Source: Gloeopeniophorella convolvens
Taxonomy: Eukaryota > Basidiomycota > Agaricomycetes > Russulales
Assembly (NCBI GenBank): GCA_022496205.1
Contig: WTXD01000062.1
Span: 85,374-149,373, forward strand
Length of the DNA: 64,000 nucleotides
Direction: 5' to 3'
A model generated the notes under the pieces. The model saw only the letters and a program-made list of their open reading frames with translations, searched no databases and was not told where the DNA came from. This document shows positions 10,662 through 21,009 of this stretch, piece by piece. The position numbers were made by a program, and so were the translations under genes. The stretch's first letter is position 1. The number at the start of each line of letters is the position of its first letter.

Positions 10662-12715
10662 ATGTTCACTCTCACGCGATTCGACCTCGTCATCGTTGTT
10701 GCAGCGCTCTCTGTTACTTTTATACTGCTTGGCCTCCGTGCTCATCGACGTCGTATGCCGTATCCTCCGGGCCCTAAGCGCCTCCCCATCATTGGCAACA
10801 TGCTCGACATGCCTTCGCGTGAAGAGTGGGTCGTGTTCAAGAAATGGTCAGATGAGTACGGTGAGAATTCTTAGCAGCTGCTGCGTCACGTCAGAATAGT
10901 CGCATATGCTCATACTCTGTACAGGTTCTGATGTTGTCCATGCAGACGTCATGGGCACGCATACGATCATCCTCAACTCCATGAAGGCCGCAAAGGAGCT
11001 GCTCGAAAGGCGCTCATCGTTATATTCTGACAGGTATAATCCAGCACAATGCCACATCTCCCAAGTTACTGATGTTACATCACAGACCTCCATTGGTTGC
11101 TGCGCTCGAGCTGTATGTGCTACAGGATGAGTAAGGACACGTACTGAACTTTACAACCAGGTTCCAGTTGCGATGGAACATCGCTCTCCTCCCGTACGGG
11201 AAAGAATGGCGCCACCTGCGTCACGAGTTCCATGCGAATTTCCACCCAGCGGCTGCAAGGAAATACGAGCCTGTCGAGCTGCGGGCGGTCCGCCGCCTTC
11301 TTCGCAATCTGCTCGCTAAACCGGACGAATTCTCGCCACATATCAGGCAGTGAGTTCTGATTTATCTTGTCTGAGAGGGTATTAACGATGAGGTGAAGCA
11401 TGGCCGGACAAACTATGTTGGAGATCGCGTATGGATTCGATATTCTCCCTGAGGAGGATCCATATGTGCTATCGGCGGAGAAAGTCATGAACACTATAGC
11501 GTTTTCTTCTACCAAAGAAGCTTACCTTTTTGACGCGATTCCTTGGCGTGAGCTCTCCCCTCGGCTCCTTGCGGGCTGCAAGTGACTTTCCCGTCTTCTC
11601 ACAGTGAAGAATATGCCGAGTTGGTTCCCTGGGGCCCGTCTCAAGCGCAAGGCCGACAAATGGCGCCCGCTCGTCATTAGCTCGGTCGAGACGCCGTGGG
11701 ACGAAGTGAAAGCTGCACTTGTGAGTCATGGGGAGATGTTCCCATCACCAAATCGTTGATTATGTTTGGTTTGTGTGGTGCAGAGTACCGGTTCTGCCGC
11801 TCCCAGCGTCGCTGCCACCATGATTTCAAGCCTTGACGATGACTCGGCCCCCGAAGATGTATGGGCTACTAAAGTCGTTCCTGGCATGATGTTTATGGCC
11901 GGTGCTGACACGGTGCGTTCCATGTGCTAATACGAGAGCATATTATTCATATACTCCGTACTAGACGGTGTCCGCACTTCTCACCTTCATGGTCGCGATG
12001 TTAAGATACCCGGAGGTTCAGCGCAAGGCGCAGGAGGAGATAGACAAGATTGTTGGCACTTCGCGACTCCCAGACTTCTCTGACCAGGATGCGTTGCCGT
12101 ACGTGGGCGCAGTGCTTAAGGAGACCATGCGCTGGCATCCCGTTACACCACTTGGTAGGCCTTCTAATTCCCTATGATATTCGGGCCTCCTCTAAACTGC
12201 AGGTTGTCACGCCGTTTGCAGCGGTGCCACACTGCGCTGTACAGAACGATACCTATGATGGGTATTTCATCCCTGCGGGGTCGGTCATCATGGGAAATAC
12301 CTGGTGCGCTTACCCATTCTCGCCTGACGCCTACTTATCAAACCTTGCAGGGGTATTCTCCACGATCCCGTTGCGTTTCCAGAGCCCGATCGGTTCATTC
12401 CCGAACGCTGGCTCGAACCGGGCGCGGCGGCATTCCCGGACATAGCATTTGGTTTCGGACGTCGCGAATGCCCAGGTCGCTTCATGGCACGCGCAAGCAT
12501 ATGGGCGACAATTGCGGGGATGCTGGCTGCTTTTGAGATAATGCCTGCTAAGGACGGTCTTCCCGAAGAAGATTATTCGTCCGGATTGGTGTCGTAAGTA
12601 TCTCCTGTACCAGTCTATACCATGTTGACGCATGTTCATGGAGCTGTACCATCGCAGTTACGTGAAGCCGTTCAAGTGTCATATTCTACCACGATCAATG
12701 CCGCCGCAGATTTAG
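10662..12715 (+). CDS. Cytochrome P450 monooxygenase, array copy 2
   Basis: Paralogue of copy 1 with the same intron positions. The anchor is FTLRTRFDL-like (MFTLTRFDLVIV) and the hinge is [13 protein letters not shown]. The I-helix is canonical: FMAGADT then TVSALLTFM after the intron, supplying the acid-Thr pair for oxygen activation. ExxR lies in KETMRWHPV and the heme loop is [16 protein letters not shown]. The exon after intron 2 begins normally (donor GT). At the 3' end the frame closes early: after [13 protein letters not shown] it reads MPPQI and stops at 12713-12715. Aligned to copy 1, one base is missing near 12700, so about 11 C-terminal residues are lost or altered. This lies beyond the heme loop and need not inactivate the enzyme. 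Substrate unknown. Confidence 0.87.
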
Positions 12716-13354
12716 TTCGCGCGACTCTGAATGAGATCATCGAATGAGGTGGCGAGGCTGCAGGACCACTTCAATAACTAAAGATGACTAGGATTAGCGG
12801 CCTGTACTGCCAACTCTAGTAATCAGGCCTTCAAGCTTCAAGCTTCAGGTTTGATTACTGTACTTTTTTGACCATGTGCAATGTATAGTGCACCAGTGCG
12901 TCGTCGCACAGTGTTTTGTCTACTTTCAATGTAGAGTACTATCTCCGCTTGAATTACTTGCTTCGGTCACTGAGTCCGGACCAGTGCCACATAGTCAAAT
13001 TCTGCCGCCCTAATCACCTGCCACTAGGCTCTCATGAGCCTGTCCCATGCTCAACTTCCTGCTTCTGTGATATCTTCAGTTCTGATCTGAGTAAAGATGA
13101 CCTCAATGTGTACTTCTATGGGCGGCCGCTGCCGTCGAAGCCCTTCAAGCCCATGTGCCTGCAATGCGCACGCCGTTGGTTATTGGTCCCAGGCTCCCAA
13201 CTCTATCGCCTTCAGGGGATTATCGGTCATCAGGTACTCAGTGGCAGTCGGTATCCAGTCCGAAGCCTTCGCCCGTGGGGCATGCGGAGCAGGAGCCTCG
13301 CTCTTGGGGAACTCTATCTCGTGCTCAGACGTGGAATTTGCTTTCGGCATGTCC
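12716..13354. other. Intergenic between P450 copies 2 and 3 with duplicated 5' flank
   Basis: About 640 bp without a convincing gene. The part from about 13040 to 13354 aligns by eye with the region upstream of copy 4 (about 18050-18285); shared blocks include CAACTTCCTGCT, CAGTCCGAAG, CCTCGCTCTT and TATCTCGTGCTCAG. This is therefore promoter-proximal sequence carried in the duplication unit, not a protein gene. A short AAGCTTCAAGCTTCA direct repeat lies at about 12834-12848. Confidence 0.55.
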
Positions 13355-13362
13355 TATATAAG
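13355..13362 (+). promoter_or_regulatory. TATA box of P450 copy 3
   Basis: TATATAAG in GTCCTATATAAGCTGAGGC, about 50 bp before the ATG at 13407. It is nearly identical to the element of copy 4. Confidence 0.65.
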
Positions 13363-13406
13363 CTGAGGCGTGCTTATGTTCGGTGACCTGGGCTTTTGAC
13401 CACTAC

Positions 13407-15504
13407 ATGACCACCTCTGCAATGTTTGTTCTCACTCTATTTGACCTCAGTGTCATTGTTACAGCACTCTCTGCCACTTTAATCTTGTTTGCACACCGCG
13501 TGGCTCGTCGGCGTCCTCTGCCATATCCTCCAGGGCCTAAGCGCCTTCCCATCATCGGCAACCTACTTGATATGCCTTCGCGCGAAGAGTGGGCCGTATT
13601 CAAGAAGTGGTCAGACAAGTATGGTAAGAATTCCCAGTTGCTGCCACTGCGCCATCTCGGGGTTGGTTACTAAAGTACATGCTCATTTTCTGCACAGATT
13701 CGGACGTCGTCCACGTGGACGTCATAGGCACACATACCATCATCCTCAATTCAATGAAGGCAGCAAAAGAGTTGCTTGAGAGGCGCTCATCGTTATATTC
13801 TGACAGGTACTACCATCTCGCAGGATGTTATTTCACATAATCGCTAATGCCGCACTATAGACCACCATTCTCCGCTTTAGTCGAGCTGTATGTTTGCAAA
13901 TTGAATGGGGGCGCATGCTTAACAGCATGTGTAGGTTCTGCATGCGGTGGAATATTGCGCTCATCCCGTATGGAAAAGAATGGCGTCACCTGCGCCATAA
14001 GTTCCATGGAAATTTCCACCCAACAGCAGCCAAGAATTACGAACCCATCGAGCTGCGATCGGTCCATCGTCTCCTTCGCAATCTACTTGCTAGTCCGAAA
14101 GAGTTCTCACAACATCTCAGGCAGTGAGTTCTCGTATCTTCGCTTCTAGTAGCTATTGAACGGCAAGATGAAGTATGGCCGGACAAACCATATTGAAGAT
14201 TGCGTACGGATTCGACATTCTCCCTGAAACGATCCATACGTGGCATCTGCAGAACAAGTCTTGCGCACCATAGCAGTTTCCACTACCAAGGAAGGGTATC
14301 TGTTTGATGCAATTCCTTGGCGTGAGCTTTCTCCTCGACTCCTTGGACCACGTGTGGCTTACTGGTCTCTCACAGTGAAGTATATGCCGAGTTGGTTCCC
14401 TGGGACCCGTCTCAAGCGCGAGGCTAACAAATGGCGTCCACTCGTTGTCAGCTCGGTTGAAACGCCATGGGATGAAGTGAAAGTTGCACTTGTGAGTTAT
14501 GCAGAGATGTGCGAGTCACATCACCAAGTTACTGATTGTGTGATGTAGAGTACCGGTTCTGCCGCTCCCAGCGTCGCTGCCACCATGATTTCGAAGCTCG
14601 ACGATGACTGTTCCCCCCAGGACGTATGGGCTACTAAGGTCATTCCCGGTATGATGTATATGGCCGGCGCCGACACGGTACGCTGTCCGTACGCGGATAC
14701 GGGAGCATATCGTTCACATACCCCATACTAGACGGTGTCCGCACTTCTCACCTTCATGGTCGCGATGTTGAGATACCCGGAGGTCCAGCGCAAGGCGCAG
14801 GAGGAGATAGACAAGATTGTTGGCACTTCGCGGCTCCCAGACTTCTCTGACCAGGACTCGCTGCCGTACGTAGGTGCGGTGCTGAAAGAGACCATGCGCT
14901 GGCATCCCGTGTCACCACTTGGTAAACCTCGCGATTCTCTACAATATCTAGGCTCGCTTTGAATAATTTTACAGGCGTGCCGCACCGCGCTGTACAGAAT
15001 GATACCTATGATGGCTATTTCATCCCAGCTGGTTCGGTCATCATGGGAAATGCCTGGTGCGGCAGTCGCCTTGCCCATTCTTATTCAATGTCTTAATGAG
15101 ACTTTCAGGGCTATCTTTCACGACCCCACTACGTTCCCAGAGCCCGATCAATTCGTTCCCGAACGCTGGCTCGAACCAGGTGCGCCTACATTCCCAGACA
15201 TTGCGTTTGGCTTCGGACGCCGCGAATGCCCGGGTCGCTTCATGGCACGCGCAAGCATCTGGGCGACGATTGCGGGAATGCTGGCTGCGTTTGAGATGAC
15301 GCCTGCAGAGGGCGGCCTCCCCGAAGAGGAGTATTCGTCCGGACTGGCATCGTAAGTCATTGTTGCACAAGTTTTTACTGCGTGCCAGTGGGCGCACGTT
15401 GATGCCAAAACTGCCGTCGTAGTTACGTAAAGCCGTTCCAGTGCCACATTCTACCGCGGTCGGAGACCGCTGAAGAATTGGTTCGCACGACCCTGGGTCA
15501 TTGA
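13407..15504 (+). pseudogene. Cytochrome P450, array copy 3, with a one-base frameshift
   Basis: Paralogue closest to copy 4 (both start MTTSAMF.LTLFDL). All diagnostic parts are present: [24 protein letters not shown]-helix [41 protein letters not shown], and an intact end YVKPFQCHILPRS to the stop at 15502. The reading frame breaks at about 14225-14231, where the copy reads CCTGAAACGATCC while copy 4 reads CCTGAAAACGATCC. One A is missing, inside the stretch coding FDILPE(N)DPY. No intron is expected there in the other copies. The rest of the frame is undamaged, so the break is either recent or a homopolymer sequencing error; if it is an error the gene is a normal P450. Start chosen at 13407, with 13422 possible. 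Confidence 0.75.
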
Positions 15505-15623
15505 ACAGAAGATGATGATGTGTCATTGGCATCTTGTACTGAGAGTGTCCACACCTCTGGGGCCCCGGAATTTGTCGTGACTCCTGTACGAGTACAAATG
15601 AGTATATGGTGGCATATGCATTG
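15505..15623 (+). repeat. Duplicated 3' flank of P450 copy 3, left part
   Basis: The sequence after the copy 3 stop matches the sequence after the copy 4 stop (20430-20575). Shared blocks include GGCATCTTG/GGCGTCTTGG, ACCTCTGG, AATTTGTCG and GAGTATATG. The match stops at 15623 and resumes at 16889, so this flank is split by the insertion described next. Confidence 0.65.
15611..15623 (+). repeat. Left target-site duplication (13 bp)
   Basis: GGCATATGCATTG, repeated exactly at 16889-16901 on the far side of the 1265-bp insertion. Confidence 0.65.
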
Positions 15624-16888
15624 GGGGGGCTCCTTGAACCGCTACCACCACCACCATGGTCGGTTATTCCCACGCTGGGCAAGGACGAGGAGGACATCCC
15701 GTTCCGGTGAACAACCAACCAATACCAATGGTAGACAACCATAGACAACAATCCACCGCCCTCCTGTGTAGGGTGGGAGCAGGACATGCTTACAGACTGA
15801 ATCCTCAGGACAGACCACAGCGACGGGCGCCCTCAGCAGCACCATGCCACAATCCTCCCTCTGCACCAACCCTTCAAGTTCCCCCCACTCGTCCGCCTGG
15901 GTCAAAGCCACCCAGCTCCGGAGTCCATGCAACGCCCCAATGTCCTCTATCACCAAGAGTACCGGCTAGCCTTCAGACTCTTAAGATCCTTAGTCCTCAC
16001 TGTGACCGTGCCACCGCGACTGATTCGGAATTTACGAACAGAGGTACCTCACGCACCCCGTGTCCGGTGTATTCACGAAACCTCAGCACCACTTGTCGCA
16101 ACATGCTTTCCGTGACAATGCCACCTGCCTACCCTTTGTCGCCAGTGCTCGATTTTCCATTACAACACGCATTCAATCTTTGTCCACGAGCCACGTCCTC
16201 CTTTCGCACTGTTAACCGAGGATCCCATGTCTGCTGACTCCCGATCGTCGCGTGTGCGCCATTTTTTTTTTGCAAAACGCTCTTGCATCCCACGAGCTTA
16301 TGATCTCTGACGTCCGTCACTGCTCCATCGGATCAACTTGACTCTTTTCCCATCTCTCCTCCGAACACTGTACCAGTTTAATGTCTATGTCTGATCTCCT
16401 CGTTCTAGAACTTAGAGTAACATCAGAGCAACACGTGCCATGGCCAACGAGTACTAGATGCAACAACACACTAGACAATATGGTCGAAGTTCAAACTTGG
16501 CACACATGGCGAGCAAGCCATAATCACGCAGTAGAACACAAATGGGAACCCCTGCTCCAACGAGCCTACGGGGACATCGATCCGGACTGAGTACGCAACC
16601 GTGAGGTTTTAGTGGGTATGGGAGCGCACAGAGGCCTTGCCTCCTAGGATCAGACCAGCGCGCCTCGAAGGCCCAGAGCGGCTCTGACTCGCCACACTGG
16701 CCTCAATCGTAACCCGAGGGGCGTGCGTAAGTAGCATTTTTCCTCACAACGAAGCCCGAAACCCAGTGGCTTCGCTCCAGCGCGTTAGGCAGGGCTGTCA
16801 GGTGCTCGTAGATTAGATCATCTCTATCTCTAGCGCTATCTTCTGCTGCCTAATATATCGCTTTTCCAAATAATAATAATAATAATAT
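15624..16888 (+). mobile_element. 1265-bp insertion, candidate non-LTR retrotransposon or SINE-like element
   Basis: The segment interrupts a flank that is continuous after P450 copy 4. It begins with a G run (GGGGGGCTCC), ends in about six AAT repeats (16869-16886), and is bounded by an exact 13-bp direct repeat. A short tandem-repeat tail plus a target-site duplication of this size is what target-primed (LINE/SINE) insertion leaves. No inverted repeats were seen at its ends. One frame stays open on plus from 15656 to 16237 (Pro-rich, 193 codons), but I recognise no reverse transcriptase, endonuclease or zinc knuckle. If it is a LINE it is strongly truncated. No clear RNA polymerase III B box was seen, so a SINE assignment is also unproved. 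Confidence 0.5.
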
Positions 16889-16901
16889 GGCATATGCATT
16901 G
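16889..16901 (+). repeat. Right target-site duplication (13 bp)
   Basis: Exact copy of 15611-15623, lying immediately after the AAT tail. The copy 4 flank has a single ATATGCATTG at the corresponding place, which acts as the empty site. Confidence 0.65.
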
Positions 16902-17187
16902 TGGGCACGGGCCAGTTGACCCAGCGCACACAGGGCGTATGGGGTGGCGTCGAATGGTCCAGAGTTGGGTATCCACGGAGATTAATTCACGCTGCGACGC
17001 TGCAACGTTTCGACCGTAGGTCCTGCACTGCCGAGAAATTCATACTGCCCCATATCTTCAGTGCTGGAGTTGGTGCTGCACCCTGCTCTGAGCACCTATG
17101 AGAGTCAGGTTTCATACCAAGGCATGCCTATCTTATGCCTCAGCTACTATTTCTGAGCGCATAGGCATGCACCAACAATGACGGCAG
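16902..17187 (+). repeat. Duplicated 3' flank of P450 copy 3, right part
   Basis: Resumes the match to the copy 4 flank (about 20577-20740): GGGCGTATGG / GGGTGTATGG, CGAATGGTCCAGAGTTG / CGAATGGCCCAGAGTTG and GCGACGCTGCAACG / ACGACGCTGCAACG. The match weakens after about 17030, where additional sequence leading to a P450 relic follows. Confidence 0.6.
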
Positions 17188-17280
17188 TTACCCCGAGCCG
17201 TTCAGGTGCCAAATTTGCCCTCATTCTGGCACTGTGGAGGCATTGGTACGTGTAACCACAGGCGAAGTCTCCGGACATGG
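17188..17280 (+). pseudogene. Relic of a fifth P450: terminal exon only
   Basis: After an acceptor-like GACGGCAG the plus strand reads YPEPFRCQICPHSGTVEALV, which aligns with the last exon of the array genes (YVKPFRCHILPRSETAEELV in copy 4). The preceding 150 bp show no heme loop, so the rest of the gene is gone or too decayed to see. After about 25 codons the similarity ends. It is best read as debris of an older tandem copy or of unequal crossing-over between copies 3 and 4. Confidence 0.5.
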
Positions 17281-18284
17281 TAGTGGAATTACTTTGTTGA
17301 AGTCAGTTGGAATATTGAACAACCCACGATCTCTACATTCCAATCCTCCCATTTTCAAGTGAGCTCCCGATAGTGACCCCCCTTCAGAAAGCAGACGTCA
17401 GATAGAGGATCCCGAGGCACGGGGGTTCGGCAGGGTTTGACAACGCGTCTGCCATCTCTAGGAGACTAGCCTTAGGGCCGATTGTGATTCCGGAATTCAA
17501 CTTCGATGGGGAGCAGACTCGGCGATGACAGAATCGAGCAAGAATCGAGAGCCGGAGGAAATTCGGTTGCCAGAGGAAGAGGGCCAGCCTGGGCCAGCGT
17601 CTAGCTGCGTCTAGTAAGCGTCTAGTAGCACTGTGGCACAGTGTCGGAGTCGAAAGACTAGCCACGTGCATACAATCTATTTCCGCAACCGCCGTTAGCT
17701 TGTGTGTCTGCCACTCCACGCCCTAGCCAAGTGCATGCACCGCCCTACCAACTCCTCGACTTTGAGTTAGTCAAGTTCCAATGGCCTCTTGGATCACACT
17801 GGGGTGATCATCACCGTGATCAAACATAAATTGCTCATAACTCCTGTAAGTCAAAGCAACATATAGTCATGAATCATGACAATGAGTCACTAGTCACTAG
17901 TCAGTGCCAGTCCAATTGCAATACTATTCCAGCGCGCTGTGACGCAGTGGTACCTTGCCATGATAGACCAACATCACATGTATAATCATCGTCAAGATTG
18001 ACTGCAACGCGTTGGAGCATTCTCGGGAGATTTGCGATGCACGAAGCCTCATTTTCAACTTCCTGCTCCCGTAAGTAATAGAATCAAACCCAAGTCGATA
18101 CGAGCTCAAGCGCTCAACGCGCACTGGTCCCCACTCTGTCACCTTCAGGCGGTCATCATAAAGCACCCAGTACTCATTATCCAGTCCGAAGTCTTCCTCC
18201 CGCGGGGCGCGCAGGGCAGAAGCCTCGCTCTTCCGGGGGAGTCCTATCTCGTGCTCAGGCGTGGAATGTCTCTTTGACACATCC
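17281..18284. other. Intergenic upstream of P450 copy 4
   Basis: About 1 kb. 17300-17360 again resembles the copy 4 distal flank (GAAGTCAGTTGGA against GAAGTCAATTGGA). Three GCGTCTAG words occur at 17597, 17607 and 17618. Around 17790-17900 there is dense dyad symmetry (GTGATCATCAC, GTCATGAATCATGAC) with a TGACTCA core. From about 18050 the sequence matches the 5' flank of copy 3. A 112-codon minus-strand frame (17384-17719) shows no recognisable family and is not called. Confidence 0.45.
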
Positions 18285-18292
18285 TATATAAG
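18285..18292 (+). promoter_or_regulatory. TATA box of P450 copy 4
   Basis: TATATAAG in ATCCTATATAAGAGGCACG, about 49 bp before the ATG at 18334. Confidence 0.65.
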
Positions 18293-18333
18293 AGGCACGC
18301 CTGCGTTCAGTGACCTGGGCATTTCGTTGCTCC

Positions 18334-20429
18334 ATGACAACCTCTGCAATGTTTGCCCTCACACTATTTGACCTGACCGTTATCATCGCAGCACTCTCTG
18401 CCACTTTAATCTTGTTTGCACACTGTGTGCCTCGTCGACGTCCCTTGCCATATCCTCCGGGGCCTAAGCGCCTTCCCATCATCGGCAACCTGCTTGACAT
18501 GCCTTCGCGCGAAGAGTGGGTCGTATTCAAGAAGTGGTCAGATGAGTACGGTAAGCCTGGATTCGCAGTAGTAGCCGCCGCTGCGCCATCTCGGGGTCAA
18601 TGTGAAGACTCGTTTTCTGCACAGGTTCAGATGTCGTCCACGCGGACGTTGTGGGCACACATACCATCATCCTCAATTCAATGAAGGCAGCAAAAGAGTT
18701 ACTTGAGAGGCGCTCATCATTATATTCGAACAGGTACTGCTATCTCGCAGGGTATTATTCCACCTAATCGCTCAGTGATGCCGCATCACAGACCACCATT
18801 CTCCGCTTTAGTCGAGCTGTATGTTTACAACTTATTGAACGGGGGGCATGCTTACCAGCACACGTAGGTTCTGCATGCGGTGGAATATTGCGCTCCTCCC
18901 GTATGGGAAGGAATGGCGTCATCTACGCCATGAGCTCCATGGAAACTTCCACCCAACAGCAGCCAAGAATTACGAACCCATCGAGCTGCGATCGGTCCAT
19001 CGTCTCCTTCACAATCTACTTGCTAGTCCGAAAGATTTTTCGCAACATCTCAGGCAGTGAGTTCTCGTATCTCCGCTTCTGGGCGTTATCGAACGGCAAA
19101 GTAAAGTATGGCCGGACAAACCATATTGAAGATTGCGTACGGATTCGACATTCTCCCTGAAAACGATCCATACATAACATCTGTGGAACAAGTCCTGCCT
19201 ATCATAGGAATCTCCACCACCAAGGAAGGGTATCTGTTTGATGCAATTCCTTGGCGTGAGCTTTTCCCTCGACTCCTGGGCTACGCGTGGCTTACTGGTC
19301 TCTCACAGTGAAGCGCATGCCGAGCTGGTTCCCTGGGGCCCGTCTCAAGCGCGAGGCCGACAAATGGCGCCCGTTCGTCATCAGCTCTGTTGAAACGCCG
19401 TGGGATGAAGTGAAAGCTGCTCTTGTGAGTTATGCGAAGATGTGCTGCTCCTATTACCAGATCATCGATTGTGTGGTGCAGAATGCCGGTTCTGCTGTTC
19501 CTAGCGTTGCTGCAACCATGATTTCGAGGCTCGACGATGACTCCTCCCCCGAGGATGTATGGGCTACTAAGGCCGTCCCCGGCATGATGTACATAGCCAG
19601 TGTCGACACGGTACGCCGTCCGTACGTGAATGCGAGAATGCATCATTCACATACTCCGTACTAGACGGTGTCCGCGCTTCTCACCTTCATGGTCGCGATG
19701 TTGAGATACCCGGAGGTCCAGCGCAAGGCGCAGGAGGAGATAGACAAGATTGTTGGCACTTCGCGGCTCCCAGACTTCTCTGACCAGGACTCGCTGCCGT
19801 ACGTAGGTGCGGTGCTGAAAGAGACCTTGCGCTGGCATCCCGTTATACCACTTGGTAAACCTCACAATTCTCCGCAATTTCAAGCTCGCTTTAAATGATT
19901 TTGCAGGAGTGCCACACTGTTCTGTACAAAATGATACCTATGCCGGAAATTTCATCCCTGCGGGTTCGGTCGTCATAGGGAATGTCTGGTACGCTTGCCC
20001 ATTCTCATTCGACGTCTCCTGATTGAGACTTTCAGGGGTATATTTCATGATCCCGTGGCCTTTCCCGAGCCTGATCGATTTGTCCCCGAACGCTGGCTCG
20101 AACCGGGTGCGCCTGCATTCCCAGACATTGCGTTTGGCTTCGGGCGGCGTGAGTGCCCGGGTCGTTTCATGGCGCGCGCGAGCGTCTGGGCGACGATTGC
20201 GGGGATGCTGGCTGCGTTTGAGATGACGCCTGCAGAGGGCGGCCTCCCCGAAGAGGAGTATTCGTCTGGACTGACATCGTAAGTCATTGCTGCACCTCAA
20301 TTTCTGACGCGTGTGCACACGTTGATGGAACTGCCGCGCAGATACGTGAAGCCGTTCCGGTGCCACATTCTACCACGCTCGGAAACCGCTGAAGAATTAG
20401 TTCGCACGACCCTGCTGAGTGAAATCTAA
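18334..20429 (+). CDS. Cytochrome P450 monooxygenase, array copy 4
   Basis: Full-length paralogue with all exons in frame. The anchor is MTTSAMFALTLFDLTVII, the hinge [13 protein letters not shown], the C-helix KEWRHLRHEL, ExxR is KETLRWHPV, and the meander is PEPDRFVPERWLEPG. The heme loop is [16 protein letters not shown] and the end is YVKPFRCHILPRS with a stop at 20427. The I-helix groove reads [14 protein letters not shown] (19595-19609 before the intron), so the usual Gly of AGxDT is Ser and the next residue is Val. Copies 2 and 3 keep AGADT. This could change water and proton delivery or substrate room in the distal pocket. The acid-Thr pair is kept, so activity is still expected. Likely an ER-anchored monooxygenase of unknown substrate. 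No terpene or polyketide backbone gene lies in the window. Confidence 0.88.
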
Positions 20430-21009
20430 CGCTGTGGGGGCCATTGAACGGAAAATAATTACCTGCCATAGGCGTCTTGGATTGAGAGATACACACGTCT
20501 GGTCCCGGCCCGGGAATTTGTCGCGACTTATGTAGAGTACAGGCTTCTTTTGAGTATATGCATTGTAAGCACGGGTCGGAACCATATCTTTGACTTGTCG
20601 CACACAGACCAATCTGACTCGTGCCCATCGAACAGGGTGTATGGATGGCTTCGAATGGCCCAGAGTTGCGCATCCAACGAAGGTTATGTATTTCGCGCAA
20701 CGACGCTGCAACGCTTTCAAAAGGTCTGTGCACTGCTAGATTATTCTGAGCCGTTGAAGTCAATTGGATCAAACTACCCGCGAGCTCTACATTTCAATCT
20801 CAAGTTTGCCACGCCCATCATGCCTCACCTTTGAGCGTGATGAAGCCACAATCCTGTATTTGTTGTCTGTCTGGGAGAAGATTGATGCCCTTGATTGTGA
20901 AGCCAAACTGTATTCTGCGAACACAATAGAACCCGTTTTACATACACTCATCATTCTGGGAGCACAGTAACGCTGGTGCACCGTCCAGGTCGACGCATCA
21001 CCATGAAAT
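20430..21009. other. Copy 4 3' flank and intergenic space
   Basis: About 580 bp between convergent genes (P450 on plus, endoglucanase on minus). The first 310 bp are the uninterrupted version of the duplicated P450 flank. No gene seen. Confidence 0.55.

Noticed and set aside
12975..13010. A possible P450 terminal-exon relic (PDQCHIVKFCRP) before copy 3
   Set aside because: Only QCHI matches; too short to separate from chance.
16259..16275. Poly-T run as an RNA polymerase III terminator
   Set aside because: No A/B box or folded RNA was recognised upstream; likely simple sequence within the insertion.
8137..20429. Secondary-metabolite biosynthetic cluster
   Set aside because: Only P450s are present; no terpene cyclase, polyketide synthase, NRPS or prenyltransferase lies in the window. 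Tandem duplication explains the array.
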